A DNA stretch of 64,000 bases, from positions 5,095,658-5,159,657 of the forward strand of contig CM041196.1 in assembly GCA_023078555.1 (NCBI GenBank), written 5' to 3'. This document shows positions 51,501-61,697 of this stretch, one piece after another; the first letter of the stretch is position 1, and every line of letters begins with the position of its first letter. Made by a program: the position numbers and the translations under genes. This DNA comes from Ulva prolifera. Taxonomy: Eukaryota > Chlorophyta > Ulvophyceae > Ulvales > Ulvaceae. The notes beneath the pieces were generated by a model. It did not search any database and was not told the DNA's origin. It worked only from the letters and a program-made list of their open reading frames with translations.

Positions 51501-54500
51501 GCATCTTGCCGCCAAACTCGCTCAGCATCGTGTACATCTCCTGCAACCACGCTGCAGCACCTCAGCGCGCTGCCGTGCATCTGCACTTGCCAGGCGGGTT
51601 GCAGCGACGCCTGCCCAGAACACACACCGCAGCAGCGGGCCATTTGTTCCAGGGAAGCATCTCTCGTTCTGCTCAGCAGCTTCTGTATGAAGGACGAGCG
51701 CGTGCGCAACAGCATTGTAACCATGCTAATGTGCTGCTGACACTAACGATGCATCAAGAGATACAAAGCTGATGCATGCAGGAGACCATGAAGAATCAGC
51801 CTCATGCACTTGCAATGAATCCAGTACAACGCTGCTCCAGCAGCACCCGCCACACAGCCACCAGATGCACGCGTGCACATGCGGCCCTCCACCTGCAAAG
51901 TCCTGGCCACATCTCGGAAGTTATGGTCAGGCCAGCAGGCGCACGTGGATGATCTCGACCTCGCCTGTGACCCCACCGCCGCCGTCCTGCGCGTCCGCCA
52001 GCGTGCGCAGGAACGCGGCAAAGTCTGCGAGCGCCACCGGCTGCGAGGACAAGCTGCGCACGAGGCCCTGCAGCGTGGCGAGGGCGCCGCCGAGGCGCTC
52101 GTGCGTCGCGACCTCCAGCACCATGCACAGCACGCCCAGCGCGCGCTGCAGCGTGCCGCGCAGAAGCTCCTGCAGCCCGGACGTGTCCATCCACAGCAGC
52201 CCGGCGCGCTTGCCGGTGCTCATGCCTTCCACCACGGTCATCCACTCCCTACACATTTCCATAGTGTATGAATGCATGCCTCCAGACATGCATGTGAACA
52301 TGCATGGACAGTATGGATACAGCCGGAGAACAGATTTAGCAGCTCCTTGCAGGTCCGGTCTGCATGACCGCATCACAGAGCATCTTCAACTCTAGCTCAC
52401 TTTCCTCCGGATCAGTGATGCGCTACGTCACAATTGTTGCATCTCAAGGAACCCCTTGCTAGAACTACATAGCAATCACCAGAGCACGCACCGCAGGAGC
52501 ATCATGTCAGCACGGAACTGCGCAACGCTGCGGCTGCCTTCCTTGTACTGCTGCGGGGACCACGACTGCACGAACGAGAAGATCGGCCATAGCGGGTCGA
52601 GGTCCGCGCTGCCCGCAAACAGCGACCGGAAGGCTGCCGACACCGACACGTCGCAGGCCGCGCGGCTCTGGCCGATCGTCTTGGTCGCAATGATCACCGC
52701 GTTCATGTTGACATGCGCCGAAGTCGCCGCCACCGGCGCGACCGCGGCGGCGGTCGCGGTGGCTGTAGGCACACCGGGTGGTGGCGGGATGGTCGCCGGC
52801 GGCGTCAATGCAGCGGATGGAGCGGCTTTCGGGCCACTCTTGGCTGCCGCTGCGGCCGCGGCGCTGCGAGGGGACGGCGGTGCTGCCGGCACTGCTGGCA
52901 TCGGAATCCGTTCCAGAGTTTTGATCGGCACGAAAAAGCCCTCGGCTACCTGAGGACCACCAGAGCCGGATCAGGACAGTTCGGGGTGCATGGATATGGA
53001 ACAATCGGGGCCACCCGGGGCTCGCTACAAGGGGTGCTGCCCGAGCAATCCTGTAGCAGTGGTCAGCACTGCCAAACATCGATCACCGTACATCTGACGA
53101 CTGGATCCTTGCGCAGCACGTGCAACCAAAATGCATAATCACCACCAGGCGCGATTCCGATGCGTCAGAAACTGCTCTCTCCCCAGTCTGCCACACTGAT
53201 TGTGTAGCTGCATGCACAAGCTTACAGCCTCATCCAAGAGACCACTCTGCATCCATGTACACAGGGCCGCATGCATGCACAGCCACACCAAATCAGGCCA
53301 AGCATGCATAACTGCTCTCACTAACCGATGGCTTACAAAGGAAATCTGGGAAACTGGTTCACGGGCCAACTGCAGGGGGTGGCGGGCCGCGTGCCGCTCC
53401 GCCCATGCACTCACCACACAGGCACAGCACTCCGAAGCAGAAGAGCACCTGCTTGGTGATTGCGACGGCGACGGCAGCCTCCGCGGGGTCCACGAGCAGC
53501 CCCCGGCCCTCCTCCTGGAACGACACGCGGCACGTCAGCACGCCGGTATCCGTGAGCAGCGTGCGCAGGTCCGCGAGGCCGTCGTCCAGCGCGCCGACGG
53601 CCATGCTCACGCACACGTAGTCCAGCAGGCGCGCGAGCCGCGGCAGCTGCGCATGCATCTGCGAGGCCGCTCGGTGCTGCTTTGCGCGCTCCAGCCGCTC
53701 CAGCTGCACCCTCGGCGCCGACAGCCCCTGCACCGCATGCGCGCCATCACGATCCGCCCCGCTCACAACGAATCAAATGATCAACGGTCCGTGTCTGACT
53801 GGCAGTCTGTACCCACAAATCATTGCAGCGGCCGGTTGCTGCCCATCAGCAATCAGTCAACTGGCACTCCACTTCTAGATGCCACAGCGTGTCGTCCACT
53901 TTCGCTTTTGACGGTCGCCGCCGCCGCACGAACGAGCGCTGTGCCACTGCATGCATACGATGAACGCACTGACAGCGGAAGATTGCGAGGGTGCGGCGGC
54001 AGTCAGCGTCGCCATCACAAGCGTGATCGTTTCGATCACACGAGGCCCAGGCGGGAGGGTGCACGCGGCCACGCGCGGATGCGGGGGTGGGCGGAGGGCA
54101 CCTTGGAGGCTCCGGCGGACGGGTCAGCCTTGAAGCCGGCGACGATGTCAGCGAGGTAGCGGCTGTGGCTGGCGACGTCGTCGCTGACGCGCGCAAACAG
54201 CGCGCACACCTGCCGCATCGCCACGCTGTGCCGCTGCCGCACCACCGACTGCGTGTGCACCTCCTGCTGCTTCACGTAGTCCGCCACCGTCGCCTTCAGG
54301 TCTCCGGCGCCAGCAGACTGTATGCGCTCCCACCTGCCAGCGTCGCCCTTGCGCCACACCTGTATGCGCACGCGGCCCGCTTTGTTGACCCATGGCGCAC
54401 AAGGCCCGTCTGCCGTGGTGGGAGGTGGTAGAACTGCAGGACGATATGCCTGAGATGGTCAAGCTTAGACACGCTTGGACCGAAACAGCCACAGCCAATG

Positions 54501-55889
54501 TGTGGCTCTGCTCTTCAACTGTTCTGCACCTATGGGGCCACAGCGCAGTCTGCAGCCAATAGCTTCTGATGGATGCGCAGTACTGCATTGATGTCACACT
54601 CGCCGTGTCATCAGTGTGCCGGCGAGACAGTGGCTAGAACAGCCCTTGAACTGATTAAGTTTGACGCTCGGGGGCCAGAAGATTTTCAGACAGGCCCTGA
54701 CACACAGGACTTGGTCGGTCTGTATTTGCCAGACAGCCACTTGCGGGAGTCTCACCATCTTTGGGCCGGTGAAGGGCATCAGAGGGCACGAGAGCGCAGT
54801 GTGCAGCAGCCTCGTGGCATCCATCAGGAGCGTGACAAACGCTGGCTTGGCAAAGAAGAGGCGCTCCAGTATGGCGGTGCGGGCCCGGCCATATATACGC
54901 GCATGGGCGGCATTGCGCCATATCCGTAGCATCTTGCGAGGGAGGTACGTCTTGAAGAGTGGCAGCTGCCGCATCATGTTGTACGCTGACAGCTCGCGCA
55001 GCCAGGAGCTCAGAGGTAGGAACTCGGAGCGCGGAGGGTCCAGTGTTTTCCCAGCTTCGTCCACTGTGCTGATGTGCACAACTCCAGCGGCTGACATGGT
55101 GAAGTACTCTGCTGGAACTGTTGCCCGTGGTACGACCTACACCATACATCGGCGAGCAGTCTCCTCAGTGCAGGTCTGAGCTCCAATAGCCATGTTGACA
55201 GTGTGGTTCACATGTTAGCTGGACCCCATCTGGCGGCTCTGCGGCTCCCGGTACGCAGTGGCCATATGCACGAGTCACAGAGAGCAGTCCCCAGGATGGA
55301 CTGCAGGGACTTCAGACCATGGGCGCTGCAATGGTGAATTGACTGCGTGCAAGTGTACAGGCTTCGGTGTCCACAAACGGAAATGGCGATATGGCAGGTG
55401 TGAAATGTCACGCACCCGCAGATCGTAGGGGTGACCAGACGGCTCATCAGCCACCAGGTGAAACAGCTGAATGTTTGCTGTGTGCCCATACGAAGCGTAG
55501 TAATCCACGACGTCCAGGGCATTGATGATCTCTCCTTCATAGTCAGCTTCAAGCATTCCAATGCGAAAGTTTGGCGGGCCTTGGTGTGATGGAATCTGCA
55601 GCCGCTTTGGGGATGAGCCCCTGCCGGTCTTGCCAGCCGCAGTCCTTACAACACGTGGCTGCCCACTGTCGAAGCCAAGGATAGGGGAACTTCGCTTATT
55701 TGGTGGTGTCTTTGGTGCGCTTTTTGACATCGATGGCAGGTGAGGCAGGAGGGCCTGTTGCCTATCGCGCTCCTCAAGCTCTGCTGTCCCGCCAGCGTTT
55801 GCACTGGAAGTCCCATCCTGGATAATTCTCCGATCCAGCGGCGGCAGTTGGCGTCCTTTGTGTTCTGCAGGACGCCGTGACCATGTCAT
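27934..55889 (-). CDS. Axonemal single-headed inner-arm dynein heavy chain, DNAH3/7/12 clade (44 exons)
   Basis: Motor subunit of a flagellar inner-arm dynein: ATP-driven sliding along doublet microtubules. 44 exons run from about 55889 to a TAA at 27936-27934. All 43 joins keep phase, and the summed frame is whole (about 4,164 residues from Met 55889, or 4,111 from Met 55730). The motor carries six AAA modules, a stalk and a long C-terminal cap; exon blocks are listed in the following domain entries. Clade assignment rests on strings shared with DNAH7-like chains: [77 protein letters not shown]6 was considered and fits less well at these sites. The start is uncertain: the first exon may open earlier. 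One intron, after exon 34, needs a GC donor. Confidence 0.96.
33944..35800 (-). other. Dynein AAA5 and start of AAA6, exons 31-34
   Basis: Exons 35800-35522, 35264-35043, 34538-34410, 34111-33944. Landmarks: [83 protein letters not shown] and [15 protein letters not shown]. Exon 34 ends CAG|GCACGC, read as a GC donor; the next exon resumes the family sequence ([12 protein letters not shown]) in frame. Confidence 0.94.
36131..37862 (-). other. Dynein stalk and microtubule-binding domain, exons 28-30
   Basis: Exons 37862-37588, 37094-36629, 36286-36131. Exon 28 is the first coiled-coil strand ([20 protein letters not shown]). Exon 29 has the microtubule-binding domain ([55 protein letters not shown]). 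Exon 30 is the returning coil ending IGGLGGEK. The whole binding domain sits in one exon. Confidence 0.95.
38107..38151. repeat. 45-base imperfect inverted repeat in a dynein intron
   Basis: GTGGCAATCCAGTG (38108-38121) pairs perfectly with CACTGGATTGCCAC (38137-38150); further partial pairing extends into the centre. It lies between dynein exons 27 and 28. Its reverse complement shares about 30 bases (two mismatches) with 42098-42127. Confidence 0.85.
38207..39865 (-). other. Dynein AAA4, exons 25-27
   Basis: Exons 39865-39570, 39239-38958, 38597-38207. Walker A reads GVGGSGRA (39706-39686), with Arg in place of Lys as I recall it in DNAH7-type chains. [33 protein letters not shown] and [12 protein letters not shown] are normal. 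Exon 27 has an Ala/Gly/Ser-rich insertion ([20 protein letters not shown]) just before the stalk. Confidence 0.93.
40219..42683 (-). other. Dynein AAA3, exons 21-24
   Basis: Exons 42683-42490, 42040-41658, 41316-41124, 40686-40219. Walker A GPTGTGKS (41947-41924) and Walker [12 protein letters not shown] are intact, followed by [18 protein letters not shown] and the [16 protein letters not shown] box. AAA3 nucleotide state gates the motor in cytoplasmic dynein, and the intact site suggests the same here. Confidence 0.94.
42098..42127. repeat. Second copy of the dynein-intron repeat
   Basis: The plus strand reads TGTGGCAACCCAGTGGTATA and continues GCGGCCATAT. This matches the reverse complement of 38122-38151 except for two C/T changes, then diverges, so this copy lacks the second arm. 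It lies in the intron between dynein exons 21 and 22. TGGTATAGCGG fits a loose tRNA A-box pattern, but I see no B-box. Confidence 0.75.
42931..45086 (-). other. Dynein AAA2, exons 17-20, with degenerate Walker A
   Basis: Exons 45086-44718, 44388-44144, 43747-43667, 43381-42931. The Walker A of AAA2 reads GHPFAAKT (44763-44740): the Gly before Lys is Ala, where DNAH7-like chains have GGKT. Downstream are [31 protein letters not shown] and [13 protein letters not shown], all normal. Exon 20 is Ala-rich near its 3' half. Confidence 0.92.
46208..46499 (-). other. Dynein AAA1 catalytic site, exon 15
   Basis: Encodes [15 protein letters not shown], the intact Walker A GPAGTGKT (46390-46367), [12 protein letters not shown] and Walker [11 protein letters not shown]. 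This is the main ATP-hydrolysis site of the motor. AAA1 continues in exon 16 (45760-45424) with the sensor region [20 protein letters not shown]. Confidence 0.96.
46879..48795 (-). other. Dynein linker, exons 12-14
   Basis: Exons 48795-48509, 48172-47729, 47130-46879. They encode the mechanical linker that swings across the ring: [36 protein letters not shown] (across the exon 12/13 join), [12 protein letters not shown], and [15 protein letters not shown]. Sequence is close to the family throughout. Confidence 0.93.
49114..55889 (-). other. Dynein tail and start of linker, exons 1-11
   Basis: Exons: 55889(or 55730)-55412, 55111-54756, 54359-54102, 53727-53449, 52949-52492, 52248-51945, 51540-51253, 50835-50626, 50339-50184, 49891-49691, 49305-49114. 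Exon 1 has the N-terminal pattern [13 protein letters not shown]. Exon 2 has FFKTYL-type [18 protein letters not shown] and LFFAKPAF. Exon 5 contains an Ala/Pro-rich insertion of about 60 residues ([20 protein letters not shown] and more) that I do not expect in this family. Exon 10 ([13 protein letters not shown]) and exon 11 ([16 protein letters not shown]) are standard linker landmarks. The exon 1 donor and exon 2 acceptor are the least certain boundaries. Confidence 0.88.
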
Positions 55890-56807
55890 GCACAAACTGA
55901 GATGGTACACCAACTCACACATTGGGCCAAGGTCACCATGCAGGCATAGGTGAAGCTCGTGAAGCATTCAGCTGATGCATGTTTTCAGTACCTGGCATCA
56001 CTACTATAGTCCTGCTGTCAACTGCATAGTGCCTGACAGTGTCTTCGAGCGAGCGTCACCAAGCTGCTCTATGATAAACACCGAACAATATCAGTGGCTA
56101 AATATATGTAAAGCCGACTACCTCAGGATCCGGAGTCAGATCCTGGATCATTGATCACAGCAGCGCAGGCAGGCGCATGAAGACGACATGTGCACAGCGC
56201 TCCAACGGAGTCAAGGAGACTGAGCGGGACTGATCCCTTCCCAGATCCGCAGTACAGCAAATTGTGTTAAATTTCAGTTAGATTGTCAAGTACGCGTCTA
56301 TACAGGTGCTCTAAAGCTGCCCCAGGTCACGCCCGATGCATCAGCTCCCGGTCTGCGAGAAATCAGGGAGCTCTGCATTTTTGTCACTTGACAATGTGCT
56401 CACTCAACAATTACTCAAGGCGTCTGAAGGACGATAGCGAGCCTCAACATCCACACCGAGATAGCTGTGCACGAGTACCGACAACGCATGCATGATGGCC
56501 ATCTTGCCTGCACAGGGGACACACCAGTGTTTGTAGTACAAACAACCAGCATGCCCACTGCCAACGTAGGTTTATTCAATGCATTCCATCACATTTATTC
56601 ATCGCCTACTCCGTATGCTGCTGTGCCTGCGCAACCAGCAGCACAACCATGTCTGTACTGAGCATCGCGCGCAAGGAAACACTAAAAGCTGTGCAAATCT
56701 CAATTCTGTAGACTCAAAAGCAGCCTGATCTAAAATTTCCATATCGTAAGCAAAGCCCGCTATCTGAAAATGAGTTTATCTCCTCATTCCCTTCATTGTT
56801 GCGGAAC
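55890..56807. other. Dynein 5' flank and arabinosyltransferase 3' flank
   Basis: No gene recognised. This region should hold the dynein promoter, perhaps an extra 5' dynein exon, and the 3' UTR of the minus-strand arabinosyltransferase. On that strand AATAAA occurs twice, near 56570-56605, about 200-240 bases after the stop. Confidence 0.5.
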
Positions 56808-59800
56808 TCATGATGCACCTCGGGGCGCCATGTTGGCCTTCCACCACGGCCAATACTCCAAACTCATGCCGGCGCGACCAATGCGCTCAACCAGCTGCAC
56901 TATTGTCTCTGGTGATCCTGGCGGCGGCTCTGTGATCGGCAGTGTTGGGTAAGAGCCAGCATAGTCACGTTTATCCCAGTGCCATGGACCGATTTTCCCA
57001 TAGGTTGATCTACCATCAACATCATAGTCTTGCCCATATGTATAGTGCAAAACGGACTTGTTTCTGAATCTGCGGTCCTCTGGGATCGTGCATGGCTCCA
57101 TTTTGTTCACCTGCAGCCACATCAGCATCTGAAACTGGCAATGACCCCTGCTCATACACATCCGGTACACTCTGGCTAAGCACTGCCCACTGGTGCTCTC
57201 CCAAGCTATCCCTGTGTTGACACACAAACCAAGACACACAGACTCGGGCATTCAAAGCATGTTCTTGTGCAACCAGACTGTGTTTGTAACTCGATTAATT
57301 GAATAATGGAAGTAAAAACAAATGAAATTCTTCATGCTATGCTAATTTCCTTTGTAAACCAAGCTGTTCCAGGTATTGGGGATGCGGTGTACAGTGATTG
57401 AAGTGAAGACGTTGTCTCAGATCTCTCTGACAGCATCACTTATGATGCAGCAGAAGAATGCCAAAGTCACATCGCAGAAGCTAGCAATGTTGAAATGTGT
57501 TGGGTGTTGACATTGCAAGCATGTAGGCATTCAGGGAATCACACGTGTGATTTCTTGCATGTCAGCTGACAGCACAGATGATGTCAGCTGACATACCATC
57601 GCAGCTTGCAGAGACACAAAATGCTATTGTGATGATGCCTTCATGATGCATTCATGATGGCCATTGTGTTTGGAGTCTTTGCATACAGGGGTTGTGTATA
57701 AGTCATGTGCTGCACACATTCAGCTTGACGAGCATCAATGAGAATCGCCTTATATAAGAACCAGATCAGGGAGAAAGCCTGTGATTTGATCAGAGTAGAG
57801 CAGAGCAGGCAGAAGATGAGGCACATCATCCCTGCTTCAATCTCTGCGAAGCATGGAAAGCAACGGAGAGAGGAGAGAGGTAACCTTGCAGTCGCAAGGG
57901 CTCAGCAACAAAGACAGCATGCAACTGATACATCCAGGATGGATGATGTCTGAAAGAGACGGAACCATGTATCTGAGGATATAAATCAACAGCCACAGCG
58001 CCTGAAAAGAAATGAAACCAAACCAGCGGTGGTGTGCTAATGTGACTTGAATAAAGTGCAGGCAATGCATTGCGATGGTAGCAGCTGCGCACTATCTCAG
58101 AGATACAACCATGTGCCAAGATCCATGACTTGTGCAACTGAGTGTGAAATGATCATGTCATACTCGTCTGAACATATCTGCATGTGGGGTGCATAACTGC
58201 ATCAATGCATGAACTCACAGCATCATTTCATGATGCAATGATGCTGAAAAATACATGCAGTGTAATGCTCAGGGAATCTGTAGCTACTTCTGTGGACATC
58301 ATGTCATGCCATGACTGCCATGACGGTTCCATGACCAGTGTGAGGGTTATAGTGCTAGTGATCTATTTGCTACCTGCAGCAATCATTGCAAAATGCCGCC
58401 TTCACCTCACATTGGTGGGGGACGCATACCATGGCATGCTGCACTGCAACATTTATTGCACCATACACAGGCTCATGCCTGCTTCTTGACGTAGGGTTGG
58501 GCGCACCAAGCACATGTCAACCGTTAGTGCACGATCAAATGGGGGCTGGGCCATGAGGAGCGGGTCCAGGAGGACTTCAGGAGGTCCATTTGGGGAGTTG
58601 GCAAGTGCAAGTGTGAATGCAAACATCTCTTGCGCCCAGCCAAGAGCCGCATCTGCCCCTGGATCAGCATGAATTGCTCGTATCAGGCGGTCCCACCTTG
58701 GTACCATCTCGATCAGCATCTTGGTGCTGATCATTGCCGGTGCATTGCCAATCTGCAGCAGATGCCACAGATGAGCATGGACGAAGTAAGAGCTTTCACA
58801 CGGATGCTGTTGCATGCCGCTGCGTCTGTGCTGCCCCTTGCACCTCGCCCTTGTAGCTATGTAAGCGTTTTTGGATGAATTTATGTTTTGATTACGGAGG
58901 CCGGGCATGCCACTGGTTCTCGGAATCCATTCGCAAACCCACACATTCATGGCACTAGGCCGGGCACGAGCTCGCACCACAGCCCTACCGGCAATACCTG
59001 CCTGTTTGTATGCACATATGCATGTATGCACATTGAAAGGTCATCTGCTGGCCCGTCCATATCAAGCAAGTGCGACCTAAATGCCCCTTGTCTACATGCA
59101 CACATGTGCCATTCGGTGAGATGTGCGTGGGTGTCTTGGTGTCTGCTTCGTCTGCTTGCTACTTTCGCGGTGGACGCCTTGCTGCCTTTGTCCTTGCAAC
59201 ACACACATGTGCCATCCGTGCTACAGATTCACAGCACGCTGCAGGTGTGTTGAATTCCCTTCAATTCCACCTGTGACTGTCTGATCTGTCTTGGTCAAGG
59301 CAACCGCAACATGGCTGCACTGTACCGTCGCATCCAGGAGCAAAGGCAGTGTGCTGTACAGGTATGCTTCAGATGCTTGTGTGTGAGATTCCTGGCATCA
59401 GCTGAGCAGATTGTCAGGCATGCAAGGGCGCACAGGATAGATCGATTCCAAAGGAACGTTGTGCTCATTGAAGCGGATGTCTTCACAGTGTGGCCGCCAC
59501 TTCGTGTTTGTGCAGTCCACATACGCGAAAGAGTACCCCACTGGCCTCCTCGGTGTAGCGAGCAGTGGCGGCGGCGACACCATTATGTGATCCGGCTCGG
59601 TCATGAAGATGTATTGCTCTGGCACGTGCATACGGGCAAGCCACTGAGTGAACGCCCATGGCCGATGCATCGGGCCATAGCCCCTGTCTATCCCAAAGGG
59701 TAGCTGATCCACCTGGACCGTGGGCACCAGGTGCATGATGTCATCTGCCTCAGGGCAATGTAAGATTCGTGTGTATCCTCCCATGGCTCCATCAGGAAAG

Positions 59801-60921
59801 TCCGCCTTGTGGCGACGGTACCAGTAGTATTGCACCTGGACACAGCCTGATTCAGCCGCTCACCGTACACTAGCCGCGCAGCAGCTTGAGTGAGGAGAAG
59901 GGAGCACACTAAGACTTGCCAACGGCCATAGATCTGGCAGTCCGCTGTGACGACCACCCTGTATTTGCCGGGCAAGTGCTCACCATCACCTTGTGGTGGC
60001 ACAATCGCTTCCACTGGCCCTCCAGCTGGGCTGAATGCAACCTCTGGATACTGCATCTGTGAAAAAGCATGTGCAGTCTTGCTGCGGCGCGCACCTGCGC
60101 GTTTGACCTGCAGCGTGCATTGCGCCACTCACCTGAGGAAGAAGAGCATTGCAGCTTGTGGGTCTTCTGTCTATGGATTGTCCAAATGGTCTTTGTCCAA
60201 TCCGATACATGGTGAAGCAACGGGGGGAAGACACGGGAACGCATACACGCGGCATGCAGGAGAATCGTGAATGGATGCACAACGCATGTGCAAGGCACAC
60301 CCGAGCCAAGGATATTCAGGCAACTGACTGCAATCCTGTGCATTCAAGTTGAAAGATGATACAAGAGATACAAGGCGTTGGCTTAGCAGGAAGCAGGGAC
60401 ACACCTCATCAGGATCCTCATCATCAGCAGGGACAGCGAACGTGGTCAGGCTGCCATCAGATAAGATCATTGTCTGTGTTGTGTCGGATTTGACCGTCTC
60501 GACTGAGGGGTCATTCAGGTGGTCAAACAGGTCATCATCTACAGCAGGCTGCAAACTATGTGCTGGGCCATGTATGAGTTCGCTAACTTGAAGGTCAGCA
60601 GCTTGCTGGTGATTGAGATCACCTGCACCAAATGAACATGTGATCTTGCATGTAAGTTTTCGTCGCGGTCTGCACGTACACAAGCACAAGAAGCCGGCCA
60701 CAGTACACATGGCAGCTGTTGAGTTGCGCACGGCGTGCCAACGACCTTCCTCCGTAGCCAGTACCATGCACAAGCATGGCTCGTTGCCTCCATGTGTGAA
60801 TTTGTGTGGACACTGCAAAGGAAGTGACGAAGGCTAGGCATGCGCTCCCCACGACAGCCCAGCAAAGCAAAGGTACCCTCGACCAAGTAGGCCCCGATCG
60901 TCGGCGGGGATATGCACCCAT
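56808..60921 (-). CDS. HPAT: Hydroxyproline O-arabinosyltransferase (HPAT family)
   Basis: Golgi type II enzyme that adds arabinose to hydroxyproline of extensin-like cell-wall glycoproteins and peptides. Six exons (minus): 60921-60765, 60622-60405, 60056-59916, 59835-59434, 58752-58507, 57110-56808; all phases close (488 residues). Residues 1-50 hold a basic start (MGAYPRRRSGPTWSRV) and one hydrophobic segment (LLCWAVVGSACLAFVTSFAV), a signal anchor. A polar Asp-rich stem follows. Catalytic-domain landmarks match plant HPATs: VVVTADCQIYGRWQ, VQYYWYRRHKADFPDGAMGG, YTRILHC, GIDRGYGPMHRPWAFTQWL, FMTEPDHIMVSP, IGNAPAMISTKML, GWAQEMFAFTLAL, MAQPPFDR, LHYTYGQDYDVDG and YGKIGPWHWDKRDY. The last intron, 58506-57111, is unusually long (about 1.4 kb). 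Which member (HPAT, RDN-like) cannot be told. Confidence 0.94.
57560..57593. repeat. Duplicated 12-base palindrome in the long HPAT intron
   Basis: TGTCAGCTGACA occurs at 57560-57571 and 57582-57593, each a perfect palindrome, 10 bases apart. They lie in the 1.4-kb HPAT intron. Confidence 0.8.
58093..58105. repeat. Third copy of the TATCTCAGAGATA 13-mer
   Basis: Identical to the two tandem copies at 1510-1537, here single and inside the HPAT intron. Confidence 0.75.
59141..59205. repeat. Dispersed intronic repeat, longest copy
   Basis: On the minus strand this intron segment contains GCAAGGACAAAGGCAGCAAG followed by GCGAAAGTAGCAAGCAG. The first part recurs in a dynein intron (minus strand, about 38841-38875, CAAGGACAAAGCAAGCAAGG). 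The second part recurs in the region 3' of CDKAL1 exon 5 (plus strand, 3289-3318, GCGAAAGCAGCAAGCAG). Confidence 0.55.
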
Positions 60922-61697
60922 GCTGAGAACTGCAGCTATGTGCTGTTTTTATCCGTGTCCGAGCCTGCATGCGTCCGTACTAACAAATAGCAGGCAAGCT
61001 CGCCTGCACGTCACCCGTCAGCTTCCATCCCGCTCGTAACGCTGGGGCCTTGCAGACTCCGTCCTTCGAAGCCATGCCTATCTAGACACGATATTGATGG
61101 CCAATGGGGTCGTCAGGCAAATGCAACGTTGGGAGACCGAGGAGGTTGTCCAGCTTCGGCATGAATACAAGCAGCTTGGCATTCAGGTGTCGTAGAGTCC
61201 TGTGTCCGCAATAACGCAATGCAGCCGTGGAGACGGTAGATCATGTTGAGGAGCGTTGAAATGTCTATGCTGCGCTGGAAATGTTGTTGAAGAAGACGCC
61301 GTATCTCGAGATATGGACGCGTGCCTGCGTTTGGAACGCAAAAATTAGAGCTACATGACGTTCCTAACTTTGCTGACTTGCGTGAGAGTCTCTTGCAGGC
61401 GTGCATTGCCGATACGCTTACCACCTAAGCCTGTATTCGATGAGTTACGACGCATCGCGATGTACGACAGTTCATCAGTGCTACGGGCGGCACTGAGGAC
61501 GACATGTCGAGGGAAGGCTGAGTTGTGAGATGGCGATGTACCGAAAACCTGCTGCTGTGGAATCCCCGGCGTCGCAGCGGCATTGCAGCAGTGCGAATAT
61601 AGCAAATTGGTAGCAAATGTGGCCATGATGCCACCTGGACTGCCGTACACCTGTGTTCGCGGGCCTGTTACCGGAACATAACACAAATTATATTGTG
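60922..61697. other. Unresolved region, coding-like on both strands
   Basis: Between the HPAT start and the acylphosphatase start. Plus strand: after CCTTGCAG near 61056, a frame reads SVLRSHAYLDTILMANGVVR and on to EYKQLGIQ with a GT donor. Minus strand: an ATG at 61634 opens a Ser/Ala-rich, transit-peptide-like frame (MATFATNLLYSHCCNAAATP), and a later piece reads RPYLEIRRLLQQHFQRSIDI. I could not assemble a consistent gene on either strand, so none is called. Confidence 0.35.

Noticed and set aside
53850-54100. Possible additional dynein exon between exons 3 and 4
   Set aside because: The flanking exons are already in phase and family alignment needs nothing there. The frames present are low-quality.
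27934-55889. Assignment of the heavy chain to the DNAH6 or outer-arm clade
   Set aside because: Several diagnostic strings ([48 protein letters not shown]) fit the DNAH3/7/12 group better. A tree would settle it.
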